A stretch of 64,000 nucleotides of DNA from Symbiodinium natans (GCA_905221605.1 CAJNDS010000386.1:57501-121500), one strand, 5' to 3'; shown: positions 1 through 10,400, counted from the first letter of the stretch. Notes: a model not told the origin generated them from the sequence alone. Program-made: numbers and translations.

Positions 1-117
1 GCCTGCATTCTGGCACCGCTCCACCACTTTCCTCCGTGTAACTTGTTGCGGTGTCAGACAATCCTGAAAACATGTACACGGCATGCAACATGAAAGTATG
101 TGCATCAGTTGATCCTC

Positions 118-3100
118 TCATCGAAGCGTCCGCCACGCACGAAACTTCAATTCAGATCCAGGTGACACAAACTCTGCATGTTGCAGCTCTTGCGGCAGGG
201 TTCCCTGCGCATGTAAACGGCTAAGACAGTCCGCAATCCTATTCAAGACGCCAGGCACATGCTGACCAATGATTGGTTCAAGCTGAAAAATTTCCAGCTG
301 CAGGGATATCTCAGCCGCCAACCGAACCATGATTGGTGAAGTTGCTCTGTGCTCCATTGCTGCGCTGAGGACAGCAGTGTTATCCGTACGCAGAATGATT
401 TGAGGTGAGCACTCAGGTAACGTCAGTAATGGCAGAAAGACTTCAATGGAAATCCAAACTGCCAACAACTCCCATTCGCTTTGGAAGGAAGGGTCGCCTA
501 ACGTGGCCTGGAACAAGCGGGCATCTGACTCATTCAGAGCTCGATGCCAATAGGCTTTGAACTGGCCACCAACCATGAGGAAACCGCCCATACCAGTTGG
601 ACACGCGTCCGTCTGGATCAAGATTCTGGGCGCAAAGGGGCGCCATCTGTAATGACGCTGCATGCCCACACTGTCAAGATGTGTCTCCTTGGTCAGCGTT
701 TCTAGCCAAGATATGGCGTGGTCCACTTGCCGAACGAAAACCAGACCCTTACGCTCCCTTGCATTTGCCTTCCTCGGCAAGGGACGCCGCTGCTGCACTA
801 TAACTGCCCAAAGCATGGCTAGATATGGCCTAGCCAACGGCATGACACTGGAAATCCAGCCCAGTATGCCCGTAGCTGTCTCAAGCAATTTGAGCGGCAG
901 CACACCTTTGTAAGAGCGGATTTCAGCGAATAGTTCCATGAGCCTGTGGCGTTTGGCTTGAGTCATGCGCACCACAAGATCTGCATTGGCCTTTCCTGAC
1001 AAGACCAGCTCAAATCCTATCCACTGCAGGCAAAGCCCGCGGCATGCCTTGTTCCAAGAGATGGTCAAACCCAGCGATAGCCACACAGCTATGTAGATCA
1101 AGAACGTGCTCAACCGTTGCCTGGCAGCGCGACCTCTGATGAACATAAGTGGGTCATCAACATAGCAGACCACAGAAGCTTCGTGCTCCTGTACTGCGGC
1201 TTGTGAGACTCGCATGGCTGCTGACGCGAGGCGAGCCCATAATAATGGACCTGGCGCCAAACCAAAGAGAACCACTTTGCTCACGTGATACTTGCCATGC
1301 ATATCCTTGCAAATTACGTAGCAACGATCCTCCTTCCTCAAGGGCAACGTGTGGAATGCGTCCCGAAAGTCCGCTGAGAACATTTCCAGCTCATCGTCAG
1401 ACTGCATGTCCATACCTTGCCGGACTCTGTTCAACGCCGCCACGGCGTCTGTGATCTTGGGAAGGAGAACCCGCTCACGGACTTTGCATAAACCATTAAC
1501 GCCACTTCGGCGAGAGTCGATGACAAGACGGTATTTGACTTCGCCTGACTCCTTCTGTTTGACCACACATGCTAAGCGTGTGAGTTTTGCATTGTCTCCC
1601 ACTGCTTCACAAACCTCACGCCATGTGTTGAAAACATCGGATCGGCCTTCATCATGGAGTTTGTCCAAGAGCTTTTGAGCATGCTGTCCGGCTTCTTCGA
1701 AGCTCTTATAGTTCACTGCAGAACCGTGAGCATCGTCCGTCAGATACCCTTCTAACCGACTTGCCTCGACTGACGCCGAGTCTGTTTCGGTAGATGGAAA
1801 GACGCCAGTGTGCGCGATCTCACACGATATCCCAAGCGGGAAGCCATTCTGCAACCACTCCGACAAGACCTGAGCATCAGGATCCTTCGCCGATTCCAGT
1901 ACTGATTTCCATAAAGGGGCCTGCAATCCGTCTGCTGTCCAGCTTGTATGAAACTCAGCAGCCAGTTGAGCTCGGATGGATGTTATCCATTCATCCGTCA
2001 CTCCCCCCTGGATGTCCTTCTCCAAGCAGTCGAGTTGAACATCACAACTCACCTTGTCGATGGCTGCGCGGATACGTTTGCCCACAGCCCGTAACGCAGG
2101 GGATCTCATGACTGCAAACCTCGGGTTCCGCAATCCACCCCAGGCATCGCGGTTTTCGGCATCACGCTTTTCACGCACTGAGCGTTCTACGCCAGGTTGA
2201 CATGCGATGACTTGAGAACCTGCTGGAGTGTCCGCCCCCATCCTGATGAGCACATTCTTCCAATGTCCCACCTTAATGAAGGTCCTTTCTCGAATCCAAT
2301 TCCAACCAGCAGGCTCTTGCAGCCATTCACTCAAGTTTCGGGACCATGCTACGCAAAGCCCACATGGATACTCTGCTTCCAAACTCGTTCTCCATACCAG
2401 CTGTCCTGTAGTATAGTCCCATATCTTTCCCATCAGACCACTCTTAGCATGGATATGTCCACGAACTTCGGCGCACAGCGCGCAAACCCTCTTCATCCAG
2501 GCTGCAGTCGTCAAAACACAAGTGGGCTGCATAGTGGAAGCTCCATAAGCACACTGGTGAAGCAACACCAGTTCCGACTCTGCCAGTTTTAGCAGCTTTT
2601 GCATCTTGGGAAGCAGCCATATGAAAGAGTCTGCAGGATTTTCCACAGCAAAGGTGCTCCCACGACGATGGAGGTACAAACACAACGACACTACCCTTTC
2701 GACAATATCGTTGGTTTTCATGACCTCCGGATGACCCCAGCCTTCTGGATATGTGTCAGTGCGTAATGCCTGCATTGTACCGGGTTCATCTGAGCTTCTA
2801 GCCCTCATCAGTGTGCAACACGCAGGGGCAAAATGCCCATGATCCACTTCTCCACAAAGGTTCTGTGCCCGCTTGAAGTCATCCTCTTTGAGGATGTCCC
2901 ACTCACCTCCGTAACCGTCCAGCGCAGCTGCCACTGTAACCAGCTGCTCTGCCAGCACATCCAAGGCGCTTGAGAACCCCCCCCAACCGGCAAAGAATTC
3001 GGCAAAAAGAAACTTGCGAGGCAAAACGTTAACTTTAGAGCCTGCATTTAATTCACAAGGTTTCGAGCCCAGGTCCTTGCCTTCCACCGCTCCCGATTCG

Positions 3101-3261
3101 CGCATCACCAGGACCGGATCTTCCACCTCTCCCGATTCGCTCAGGTCTTCTGGCACTGCACGTTTGGATGCATACCCAAGCAGTACTGACAACAATGCAC
3201 TCGGCCATCTGGACATGGATCGCTGCAAGCACCAGGCTGACCCTTCGCAAACTTGTAGCAA
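118..3261 (-). CDS. Retroelement pol: methyltransferase-like domain, reverse transcriptase, RNase H
   Basis: An uninterrupted 1047-residue frame. Residues about 86-95 (FAEFFAGWGG) resemble motif I of C5-cytosine methyltransferases, 146-150 (PACCT) the motif IV cysteine, and 206-209 (VENP) motif VI. Reverse transcriptase follows: the palm motif FSADFRDAF near 630-640 and the active-site YVDD at 700-703. RNase H has its four acidic residues at about D885, E931, D960 and D1011, ending in NRIADCLSRL as in DIRS/Ngaro-type elements. There is no aspartic protease or DDE integrase, which argues against Ty1/Ty3 families. The first codons overlap the end of gag by 121 bases in the -1 frame, so the protein may be made by frameshifting or from its own ATG. 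Family assignment is firm for RT-RNase H and moderate for the methyltransferase-like part. Confidence 0.88.
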   Translation of the reverse strand: MLQVCEGSAWCLQRSMSRWPSALLSVLLGYASKRAVPEDLSESGEVEDPVLVMRESGAVEGKDLGSKPCELNAGSKVNVLPRKFLFAEFFAGWGGFSSALDVLAEQLVTVAAALDGYGGEWDILKEDDFKRAQNLCGEVDHGHFAPACCTLMRARSSDEPGTMQALRTDTYPEGWGHPEVMKTNDIVERVVSLCLYLHRRGSTFAVENPADSFIWLLPKMQKLLKLAESELVLLHQCAYGASTMQPTCVLTTAAWMKRVCALCAEVRGHIHAKSGLMGKIWDYTTGQLVWRTSLEAEYPCGLCVAWSRNLSEWLQEPAGWNWIRERTFIKVGHWKNVLIRMGADTPAGSQVIACQPGVERSVREKRDAENRDAWGGLRNPRFAVMRSPALRAVGKRIRAAIDKVSCDVQLDCLEKDIQGGVTDEWITSIRAQLAAEFHTSWTADGLQAPLWKSVLESAKDPDAQVLSEWLQNGFPLGISCEIAHTGVFPSTETDSASVEASRLEGYLTDDAHGSAVNYKSFEEAGQHAQKLLDKLHDEGRSDVFNTWREVCEAVGDNAKLTRLACVVKQKESGEVKYRLVIDSRRSGVNGLCKVRERVLLPKITDAVAALNRVRQGMDMQSDDELEMFSADFRDAFHTLPLRKEDRCYVICKDMHGKYHVSKVVLFGLAPGPLLWARLASAAMRVSQAAVQEHEASVVCYVDDPLMFIRGRAARQRLSTFLIYIAVWLSLGLTISWNKACRGLCLQWIGFELVLSGKANADLVVRMTQAKRHRLMELFAEIRSYKGVLPLKLLETATGILGWISSVMPLARPYLAMLWAVIVQQRRPLPRKANARERKGLVFVRQVDHAISWLETLTKETHLDSVGMQRHYRWRPFAPRILIQTDACPTGMGGFLMVGGQFKAYWHRALNESDARLFQATLGDPSFQSEWELLAVWISIEVFLPLLTLPECSPQIILRTDNTAVLSAAMEHRATSPIMVRLAAEISLQLEIFQLEPIIGQHVPGVLNRIADCLSRLHAQGTLPQELQHAEFVSPGSELKFRAWRTLR

Positions 3262-4658
3262 ATTTGACAGCCTTCCCGGTCCGTGACGAAGAAGTTGCCG
3301 TACTTTCTTGGGTGCGCTTTCCCTTTACCTCCAGCTTTGCCATCATGATCCCCGCCACTCGTGTAGTCCTGACGAAGACGAATGAGTTCTTCGCGCTGCT
3401 CCTTTTCCCGTTTCCGTCGCTTGGCAGCCTTCGAGGTTCCTTGACCCGGAGGCGCTGGTGGTGGAGGAGGATGTGTGATTCCCTTGGCGGCGTCCAGAGC
3501 ACTCCTCGCCGCCTTGTTCACATTTGCCTCATCAGCTTCGTGACGCGGCATCCGCTTGCCTACGCCCCCACGGATAAGGAAATTTTGAGCAGGCCTTATC
3601 ACCTCTGCAGTCCAATAATCGGTGTCTTTGGCCATGTAAGAAAACACACCCACCCAAGGCTGGTCCTCATCAAAGTTGAGGCCCATCGGGAGTCGGCCTT
3701 CCAGCCTGGCCCTCATCAATTTCCGTCTTGTCCTCTCTAGGTGCTCTCCTCTGCAGCGATCTTCTGCTTGCATTATTAAATGCCAACACTCTGGAAAATC
3801 GGACGTCAACCGTTGGATGTTCTCATAGTATTCCTCAAGTGCCGCTGGAGTCATGACCACTTTCCTGACGCCAGCGGCGCTCGCCTCGTGCTTGAACATG
3901 AGCAAGGTCACACGATAAATTTTCCAACAGGCCGACCACGCTTGAAAGCTCGGCGGACCAGGCATTTCAACCTGCTTCCAAGAGCCATCTTCTTGCAAAA
4001 AATAACCTTTGGCTTTCAGCTGTTTTTGCATACGTCGTCCGAACGGAGTCAGCACCGAGAAATCAGCGTAAGGAGCATCGCCCCTTGCGATGACTTTGTT
4101 GTACATGACTGTGATCTGCTCCGGTGTCGGCTCTGCATCCAGCGGTGGGTCTGCACCAACCACTGTCCTGAAGTTTCTGTAAGCTTCTTCAAGCAAAGCC
4201 TTGTCCACCAGTTCTAACTCTGCATCATCGAGCTGATCCGCAATTTGCGACACTTTGACTTTCTTCTGACCTGCAGGCACAGCCACTGCAGCTGAAACTG
4301 GCGCATATGTCGCTATTGGCGTCGGGCTCAGCAAATCCATATCAGGAAGATTAAAGGCCTGTCTGCAAACTCTCCACATGAGCGCCACCTGGATTGTCTC
4401 CACTGCAGTAGGTTCACGAGTTGGATCACCCGGAAGAGGTCTTCCCGTGGCATCACGCATGACAATCCGCAGACTGCCCAATGTAGTCTTTAGAGTATCA
4501 GCAGGGGTCAAAGCAAACACTCGAATGGAAGGAATGTTGCCAAAACTAGCGCTGGTCTCTCTCCATATTTGTTCAGACAACCCTACCCAGGCACGGATTG
4601 CATCCAAGGTATCCAGAGTTGCCAGTTCAGCAGTAGTAGGCAACAAGCTGAGCGCCAT
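3141..4658 (-). CDS. gag: Retroelement gag-like protein with C-terminal zinc knuckle
   Basis: 505 residues. The middle (about 200-400) aligns by eye with the gag protein at 24921-26345: both have a TPFGRR or SPFGRR block, a PGP stretch, a WHL...RGE..R.R.KL helix and a D.D.PW block. A proline run and a basic coiled segment (KAAKRRKREKEQREELIRLR) precede a Cys/His cluster ending CQYCLGMHPNVQC, which is C-x2-C-x3-H-x4-C, one residue shorter than a classic CCHC knuckle, with four more cysteines upstream. The likely role is binding element RNA in a particle. The ATG is about 70-90 bases downstream of the spliced-leader-like sequence. The stop lies inside the start of pol. Confidence 0.82.
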   Translation of the reverse strand: MALSLLPTTAELATLDTLDAIRAWVGLSEQIWRETSASFGNIPSIRVFALTPADTLKTTLGSLRIVMRDATGRPLPGDPTREPTAVETIQVALMWRVCRQAFNLPDMDLLSPTPIATYAPVSAAVAVPAGQKKVKVSQIADQLDDAELELVDKALLEEAYRNFRTVVGADPPLDAEPTPEQITVMYNKVIARGDAPYADFSVLTPFGRRMQKQLKAKGYFLQEDGSWKQVEMPGPPSFQAWSACWKIYRVTLLMFKHEASAAGVRKVVMTPAALEEYYENIQRLTSDFPECWHLIMQAEDRCRGEHLERTRRKLMRARLEGRLPMGLNFDEDQPWVGVFSYMAKDTDYWTAEVIRPAQNFLIRGGVGKRMPRHEADEANVNKAARSALDAAKGITHPPPPPAPPGQGTSKAAKRRKREKEQREELIRLRQDYTSGGDHDGKAGGKGKAHPRKYGNFFVTDREGCQICYKFAKGQPGACSDPCPDGRVHCCQYCLGMHPNVQCQKT

Positions 4659-4727
4659 TTCTCAATGCAGCATTGCCTTCTCGTACCCGGGCACGATCAG
4701 GCCTTTGCAAAGATTCCTGGCCTCTGC

Positions 4728-4749
4728 CTTTCGCCAAAATGGCCGACGG
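4728..4749 (-). promoter_or_regulatory. Spliced-leader-like (DinoSL relict) sequence in the gag leader
   Basis: Read on the minus strand, these 22 bases start CCGT, contain the 11-base core GCCATTTTGGC and end AAG, as does the 22-base dinoflagellate trans-spliced leader. Differences are one substitution plus one inserted G before the core and two substitutions after it. It lies 70-91 bases upstream of the gag ATG on the same strand, where the 5' end of a trans-spliced mRNA would be. Either the element carries a relict leader from a reverse-transcribed mRNA or the match is by chance. Confidence 0.5.
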
Positions 4750-4800
4750 ATATCCTGCGTGTTGCATGTCCCCTAGTTTACAGCATCACGATGTGATTTT

Positions 4801-5164
4801 GCGTTGTGTGTTGTGTGTTGTGTGTGTGTGTTGTGTGTGTGTGTGTGAGTGTGTGTGTTGTGTGTGTGTTGTGTGTGTGTGTTGTGTGTGTGTTGTGTGT
4901 GTGTTGTGTGTGTGTGTTGTGTGTGTGTTGTGTGTGTGTGTGTTGTGTGTGTGTGTGTGTGTTGTGTGTGTGTTGTGTGTGTGTGTGTTGTGTGTGTGTT
5001 GTGTGTGTTGTGTGTGTGTTGTGTGTGTGTGTGTGTGTGTTGTGTGTGTGTGTGTGTGTGTTGTNNNNNNNNNNNNNNNNNNNNNNNNNNNNNNNNNNNN
5101 NNNNNNNNNNNNNNNNNNNNNNNNNNNNNNNNNNNNNNNNNNNNNNNNNNNNNNNNNNNNNNNN

Positions 5165-5245
<81 letters not shown>

Positions 5246-5250
5246 CTTGG
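4801..5250. repeat. (TG)n satellite interrupted by an assembly gap
   Basis: Almost pure TG/TTG dinucleotide DNA on both sides of a block of 100 N. The left part is TTG-interrupted, the right part pure GT. Open frames here (CVCVC, HTHTH) are repeat artefacts. Confidence 0.97.
5065..5164. other. Assembly gap (100 N)
   Basis: Exactly 100 N, the conventional placeholder for a gap of unknown size inside the TG repeat. Distances across it are not reliable. Confidence 0.99.
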
Positions 5251-5635
5251 GCGTGTGGGTGTGTCTGTGTGCGGGTGTGTGGGTGTGCGGCTGTGGGTGT
5301 GGATGGGTGGGTGGGTGGACGGGCGGGCGGGTGAGTGGGTGTGTAAGTGGGTACTTGTTGAGCATGTTGCTGCTTGTAGGGCAGGTGGCATGCACGGACC
5401 TCACGCAAAATGGATGGATATGCCTGTGCATCACTTATGAAGTCTCGCCTGTGCAGCCGCTATGAACATTGCAGAAGAATCTTGAGCATTTCACATGGGA
5501 GATTCACTTGTTCAGCAGCATTTCTGAGCATTTGCTTGCGCAGCATCCCTGAACATGGGGTATCTAGCTGTGCAGCATTTGAATGTCAAACTCTTGCCTG
5601 TGCAGAACTTTCGAGCAGTGCGCGTACGCATGCGC
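5251..5635. other. Repeat shoulder, no gene seen
   Basis: G/T-rich transition from the TG satellite, then about 250 bases of mixed sequence in which a phrase like TGTGCAGCAT or TTGAGCAT recurs loosely. No coding signal recognised. Confidence 0.6.
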
Positions 5636-6250
5636 GTACGCGTGTCTGTGTGTCTCTGTGTCTGTGCGTCTGTGCGTCTGTGCGTCTGTGCGTCTGTGCG
5701 TCTGTGCGTCTGTGCGTGTGTGCGTCTGTGCGTCTGTGCGTCTGTGCGTGTCTGTGCGTCTGTGTGTCTGTGTGTGTTGTGTCTGTCTGTCTGTGCGTCT
5801 GTGCGTCTGTGCGGTCTGTGCGTCTGTGCGGTCTGTGCGTCTGTGCGTCTGTGTTCTGGGTCTCTGTGTGTTTGTGTCTCTGTGTGTTTGTGTGTCTGTG
5901 TGCTTGTGTGCTTGTGTGCTTGTGTGCTTGTGTTCTTTTGTGCTTGTGTGCTTGTGTGCTTGTGTGCTTGTCTGCTTGTGTGTTTGTGTGTTTGTGTGTT
6001 TGTGTGTTTGTGTCCTTGTGCGTTTGTGTCCTTGTGCGTTTGTGTCCTTGTGCGTGCGCGCGAGCGCTCGAGCGTGCGAGCGCGCGAGCGTGTGCGCGAG
6101 TGCGCGTGTGCACATGTGCGCGTGTGCGGGTGTTCGGGAGTGCGGGTGCGCAGGTGTGCGTGTGTGCGGGTGTGCGGGCGTGCGTGTATGCATGCGCACG
6201 TGCGTGTGCGTGCGTGCGCGCGCGCGTGCGTGTGCGCGCGTGGGTGGTCT
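5636..6250. repeat. TGTGCGTC-type minisatellite field
   Basis: An octamer CTGTGCGT array (about 5650-5860) grades into TGTGTGTT, TGTGTGCT and TGTGTCCT variants (to about 6055) and then CG-rich GCGTGTGC repeats. Unit length stays near eight bases while the sequence drifts from left to right. Long frames in all phases are artefacts. Confidence 0.93.
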
Positions 6251-7150
6251 GTTCGCGTGTGCGCGTGTGCGGTACGTCTCCTCTTTAGGGAGCTTTCACA
6301 CACCCTTGATGCAAGCTCGGCCAAGGCACAGAGGTCTCCGCGGGGGCAGGTCCCGGCAGTACTGAACTCCTGGATGTGAGCACCGTAAAGAAGCATGGGG
6401 TTCGGGGCTGCCTGCCTGGTTTAAGGTTTGTAAAACTCTGGTCCGCACTGGCTTCAGGTTTGCAAAGGATTCCTTCAAAACCCCAAACCCCCAAAGCCCT
6501 GAACCCCAGGGCCGTGTGTTGAGGAGGAGGAGACAAGCTGCCAAGTCGCCCTGCAGAGCCTGGTCTTGTAGTTGTACCGTTGCTTCTCCTCTGCACTCAC
6601 GAAATCACTAAATTGCATTTTAAAACAGGCAATGTGCAGCAAGCGCACGTGTGGAAGCTTGAAGCCTGTGGCCGAAACCCTAAGCCTCTAAACACCTCAA
6701 CGGCAAACCCTGAACCGCAGAATGTCTGCAAAAGCTGTGCATCCCAAAAGAACTGAAAGGGGAGAAAAAAACAATCTGAACGGAGGGATTTGCCGCCCTG
6801 CCCCCCCCAAACAAAAAAACAAACAAACTCTTTCAAGTCCAACAGGGGCGACCACGCACAAAGAGAACAGAACCCCGGCGCATTCACAGCAAGCCTGACA
6901 AGACAGGAAGCAAGTTCGCTTCAGGATAAAGCTTCGGCATGAACACGAGAGTCATGCTTCTCCCCTCAGTTATTCTTCGGGACTGACATAGCACATCTAG
7001 CTGGAGCTGTGTCCCGCCTCTTTCGTGTACCCGGCCGGCTGCATTTGGTTCAAGGTCTGTGCCCGCGAACATGCAGCGGGTGCAGATTTTTGATCAGAAA
7101 GGGGCAGGGGCTATGCGGAGGCTACTTTGCATACAGGTGCTACCTGTCAT
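6251..7150. other. Intergenic, no gene seen
   Basis: Mixed sequence with short repeated phrases (variants of GGTTTGCAAA, CAAACCCC). No domain, tRNA fold or splice-linked exon recognised. Confidence 0.5.
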
Positions 7151-7216
7151 ATGTATATATATATATATATATACATATATATAGATTGATCTATATATAT
7201 ATATATATATATATAC
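7150..7216. repeat. AT microsatellite forming a palindrome
   Basis: Two (AT)n tracts flank a centre of the form ATATAGAT-TG-ATCTATAT, so the whole tract can fold into a hairpin. Confidence 0.9.
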
Positions 7217-7392
7217 TTACTTCGAACGTAACATCCATCACCCTTAAGCCTGAGCAAACGGAGCACGGTAGGGAATTGGGCACTCTGTGGGAATATTCCA
7301 CGGGATTCTCTGCTATGGGATTCTCTGGCAGAAGGCGCGGAGAGCTGAGCCACAAAAGGAAGCCACAATTAGAGTAATTAGAGCAGAGGAGG

Positions 7393-8169
7393 ATGAGGCA
7401 ACAAAAACCGAAAAAGCAAGCTCTCAGAGTCTGGAGGAAGCTCGGCACTCTCCGCACCTGCTGCACCTGTCCCGGCTTTTGGAGCTCCGACTCGCCATGG
7501 GCAAAGGTGCCTCGGCGAGGGGCGCTGTATTTGGATGTTGTTTTTGGGGTTGCAACTTTGTTGAGTCATCCCTCTAAGGCTCTTGTTTTTGTTCTGTTTA
7601 GTGGAGCACGTCGTCTGGAGGCTCGAGGATCCTTCAGGTGCTCTTCAAAGGGTCTGGCTGTCCTGAAAACTGAAAACTGGCCATGTGCTTGTCAGGGACA
7701 GCTGTCTCCGCGAGGGCAGTTGCCCTGGGCAAAGTCCTGGCAGACGCCGAGACATGCCTACGCCCTCCAACCAGGACTGCTCGAGTGTACTCTGGGCTTG
7801 GGGCGTTCCAGCGGAAACTCGAATATTAACATTCGGCAGCTTGCAGTGCAACGCATGAGGATTGGGAGTCGAGGACTTGCCGTGCTCGTTTTGTTTCTTG
7901 CAGGTTTGCCGTGTTTTTTTATCGGGTTCGGACCAGTTAGGTCCGGAATAAGGTTCGTGCCAGGAAGCGAAGCTTGTGCAGGAATCATGCTGCGGGGACT
8001 GCAGATTGGACTCTTTGAACTGTCAGCAAAAAGACTTGGGTTGGGAAGCTATCAACTTTCGGCACACAAAGCAGCGCTGTCCCGGCAGAGTGCTGTCTTG
8101 AAGTTGAAGAGCTGGATTTCCTTTCGAGGTGATGATAAGACTGTTCTAACTCTGCTCCGATGTTCCTAG
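7393..8169 (+). CDS. Long open frame of doubtful coding status
   Basis: 258 codons without a stop, with one hydrophobic stretch (LAVLVLFLAGLPCFFIGFG, about residue 165). No family recognised, no splice-linked neighbour, and it is on the plus strand while every supported gene here is on the minus strand. The GC-rich composition makes a chance frame of this size possible. Confidence 0.15.
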   Translation: MRQQKPKKQALRVWRKLGTLRTCCTCPGFWSSDSPWAKVPRRGALYLDVVFGVATLLSHPSKALVFVLFSGARRLEARGSFRCSSKGLAVLKTENWPCACQGQLSPRGQLPWAKSWQTPRHAYALQPGLLECTLGLGRSSGNSNINIRQLAVQRMRIGSRGLAVLVLFLAGLPCFFIGFGPVRSGIRFVPGSEACAGIMLRGLQIGLFELSAKRLGLGSYQLSAHKAALSRQSAVLKLKSWISFRGDDKTVLTLLRCS

Positions 8170-8369
8170 GACCTCAGCATTCTTTGCTCGACTCTCATAA
8201 GGCCTCCTTCGTCCTGACTATCCAACCGTCGGGGAAGGAGACCTCCCACCTCACAGGCAAACATGGGGCCAAATGCGAACATACGTCAGGGGGGGCACTC
8301 TCCGTTCGGGGACAGGGGGGGGGGCACTGAGAGTTTGCCCCAAGGTTTGCTCGCAACGTCCTCGGCTTA

Positions 8370-8433
8370 ATTCACCCCCCCAACTTGCGACGAACTGGGG
8401 CCCACACGGATCCTCGTGCGCGAAGTTGCACAT
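8370..8433 (-). CDS. Possible CCCH zinc-finger exon
   Basis: On the minus strand an AG acceptor is followed by codons for MCNFAHEDPCGP. C-N-F-A-H is the usual last part of a C-x8-C-x5-C-x3-H finger (third Cys, His). It would complete the finger opened by YLKTKLC near 10.53 kb; the short middle piece with the second cysteine was not located. The donor end is not fixed. Confidence 0.35.
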
Positions 8434-8708
8434 CTCACCCAACGCACCTCTGGAACTTCTCCCAACAAAGCAACAAAGAGAGCATTATCTCTTCTCTCTC
8501 TGTGCATTTCTCCCAACAACCTTAGGCTTAAGGGTGCCCTCTCGTAGGTGCTACTTGGAGATGAAAAGCCAAGTTACGGGATCTAGAACGGTTCTCGCTT
8601 TTGGGCCCTTGAAATGGTCTTGGAGTGCCCTTGGCACTCGCGGGGGTTGCTCTTGAAGTGGTCTTACGCTGTCTGGGGTCTTCGCCGGCATAGCAGATGG
8701 ACATACGC

Positions 8709-8777
8709 ACATCAAGTCGCATCACATCATGTCACATCAGATCATATCAGCTCACATCAGGTCGCCTCAGGTCACCT
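8709..8777. repeat. About 10-bp CATCAGNTCA tandem repeat
   Basis: Variants of ATCACATCAG and GTCACATCAG run head to tail about seven times with substitutions. Confidence 0.8.
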
Positions 8778-8779
8778 GC

Positions 8780-10400
8780 AACCATACGAGTACATTTGCT
8801 TTATCTCTTTGCCCGAGCGTCAGTAGCCACGCGCGAAGTGCCGGCAGGGCTTCCGATCACCACTGTAACCATTCCTTGGAAGCTCGAAGCGACATGTTTA
8901 CCACGGCGGCTTCTGGGGCTTCTGGCTTATGAGGCTGACACTGGTCCCCATGTTCCTGGACGTCTTAGAGTCATGCAGCACTGGAGCCGGAATTGTACGG
9001 GATCACATGCAACATCACCCCTGACTTCCGGGTCAACCCACGAACCCCGTGTCTGGCCATGTGTGTGTGTGGGCTATGATGAAAACATTGAGGTCGCACA
9101 GAATTGGTCAGAACGGATGTACTGTGAGCCCTGCTTTGGACGCACAAAAGTGCAACTGCTGCAACAAGCCTAGGACCAAACAACCTGAAGCACAGCGAAG
9201 CACAGCCTCAAAAGGCGCTTTGTCAGCCGGAGGCTCTGCCAGCTTTGCCAACCAGCGGCCTGCATCCCATTTCCGCCTTTCGGCCAGCCATTCTGCCAAC
9301 CCTGCACACCAATCATCAGGACGTTGCTTGTCGAGGTTCGGTGCAGCCCTAGACAGGCTGGAGGTACAGTGGCTAAGGTAACTTCAAACTTTGAAATCTA
9401 ACATCTTGAAAATTTAGAGCATTCCTGCCTCTTGGCTGAATGGCTCCTGCCTGGGCGATGTCTGGAAGTGGAGCGCAGATGCGCAACTAGGACTACACTA
9501 CAGTCGGCAGGCGCCCGGCCGGCAGCAGGAGAAAGAAATCAAATACACCTTGCAATCCTTGAGAATCCAGGACTCCTGACACCGCACTTCACCCGAGGCA
9601 CTTCCAGCTGCCGCCAGAAGATGTGGACTGGGGTGTGCCAAGCTCGTGCTCCCCTTGCCAGACTTTCGGATGTCCAGGCCACAAAATGAGTCCATATGAG
9701 GTTTACAAGAGCCTCAAGAGCCTCAGGGCACGACTTTGGGGCTTCATTCAGAATGATCAGAATGCTTTCAGGCTGTTGAACGGGGCCTTGGCCTACAACC
9801 AACAGCACACAAGGCCTGCGATCATGAACCCGACAACGCGACAGGCTCAAGTCAGCGACTTTCAGATACTTTCAGCCACTCCCACTCGGGCGCATTCGGC
9901 TGTTACACTGAACCTGACTCATGGCAGAAGCTGCAGCCAAGCAGCCGTGGGCGAAGGTGCACACATTCCGGCTGCAGTACCCATTCATGTAATGGATACC
10001 TCAAGCGAAATCTCAAAAAATTGCCTCTCTTAGCGCGAACTCGCTGCTAGGGAGATCTGGAACTTGAGAAGGAGGCATTTCTTGGGCATCCCTGGCGCGT
10101 GCTGTTGTTGCGTCGAATGAAGCTCTTGCAAAAAAAGGGAACCTGCTTTGACAAATCCCTCCCAGAGGTACGGGGTTTCCGGGGAGAAAGAAACTGAAAC
10201 GTATGGTTCAGGATGCATCCCTGATACAGGGCCCGCCGCGGTGCCAGAACTTTGAGCTTTTGCAGCCGCAACTCAAGGTCGAAGAATGTTGGGGCAACAA
10301 ATAGCAGCGTGTCCCCGAGATATGACTCCTCCCCCTTCAAAAGGGATGAGCCGCACTCCCCATTGAACTTCTACATATCACGAAAAGAATCACTGCCCAC
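8780..10400. other. No gene seen; probable intron sequence of the CCCH gene
   Basis: If the finger halves at about 10.53 and 8.43 kb belong together, this is intron. It holds no recognised domain. Open frames on both strands are short and unremarkable. Confidence 0.4.

Larger units (their letters stand above)
1..4749 (-). mobile_element. Tyrosine-recombinase-type (Ngaro/DIRS-like) retroelement 1, 3' end outside window
   Basis: The minus strand carries gag then a pol frame with methyltransferase-like, reverse transcriptase and RNase H domains. Both proteins are homologous to those of the element at 18607-26478, which also has a recombinase and split repeats, so the same class is inferred here. 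The recombinase and the 3' repeats would lie left of base 1. The 5' end is placed near 4749 because a spliced-leader-like sequence sits there; no repeat copy inside the window fixes the border. Both frames are open, so this copy looks young. Confidence 0.75.

Noticed and set aside
3255-3270. AAATTTG as a -1 slippery heptamer for gag-pol
   Set aside because: The gag codons are CAA ATT TGC, so the heptamer is not in the required phase.
4806-6396. Many long frames reading VCVC, HTHT, RTDAQT
   Set aside because: Products of TG and TGTGCGTC repeats; every phase is open.
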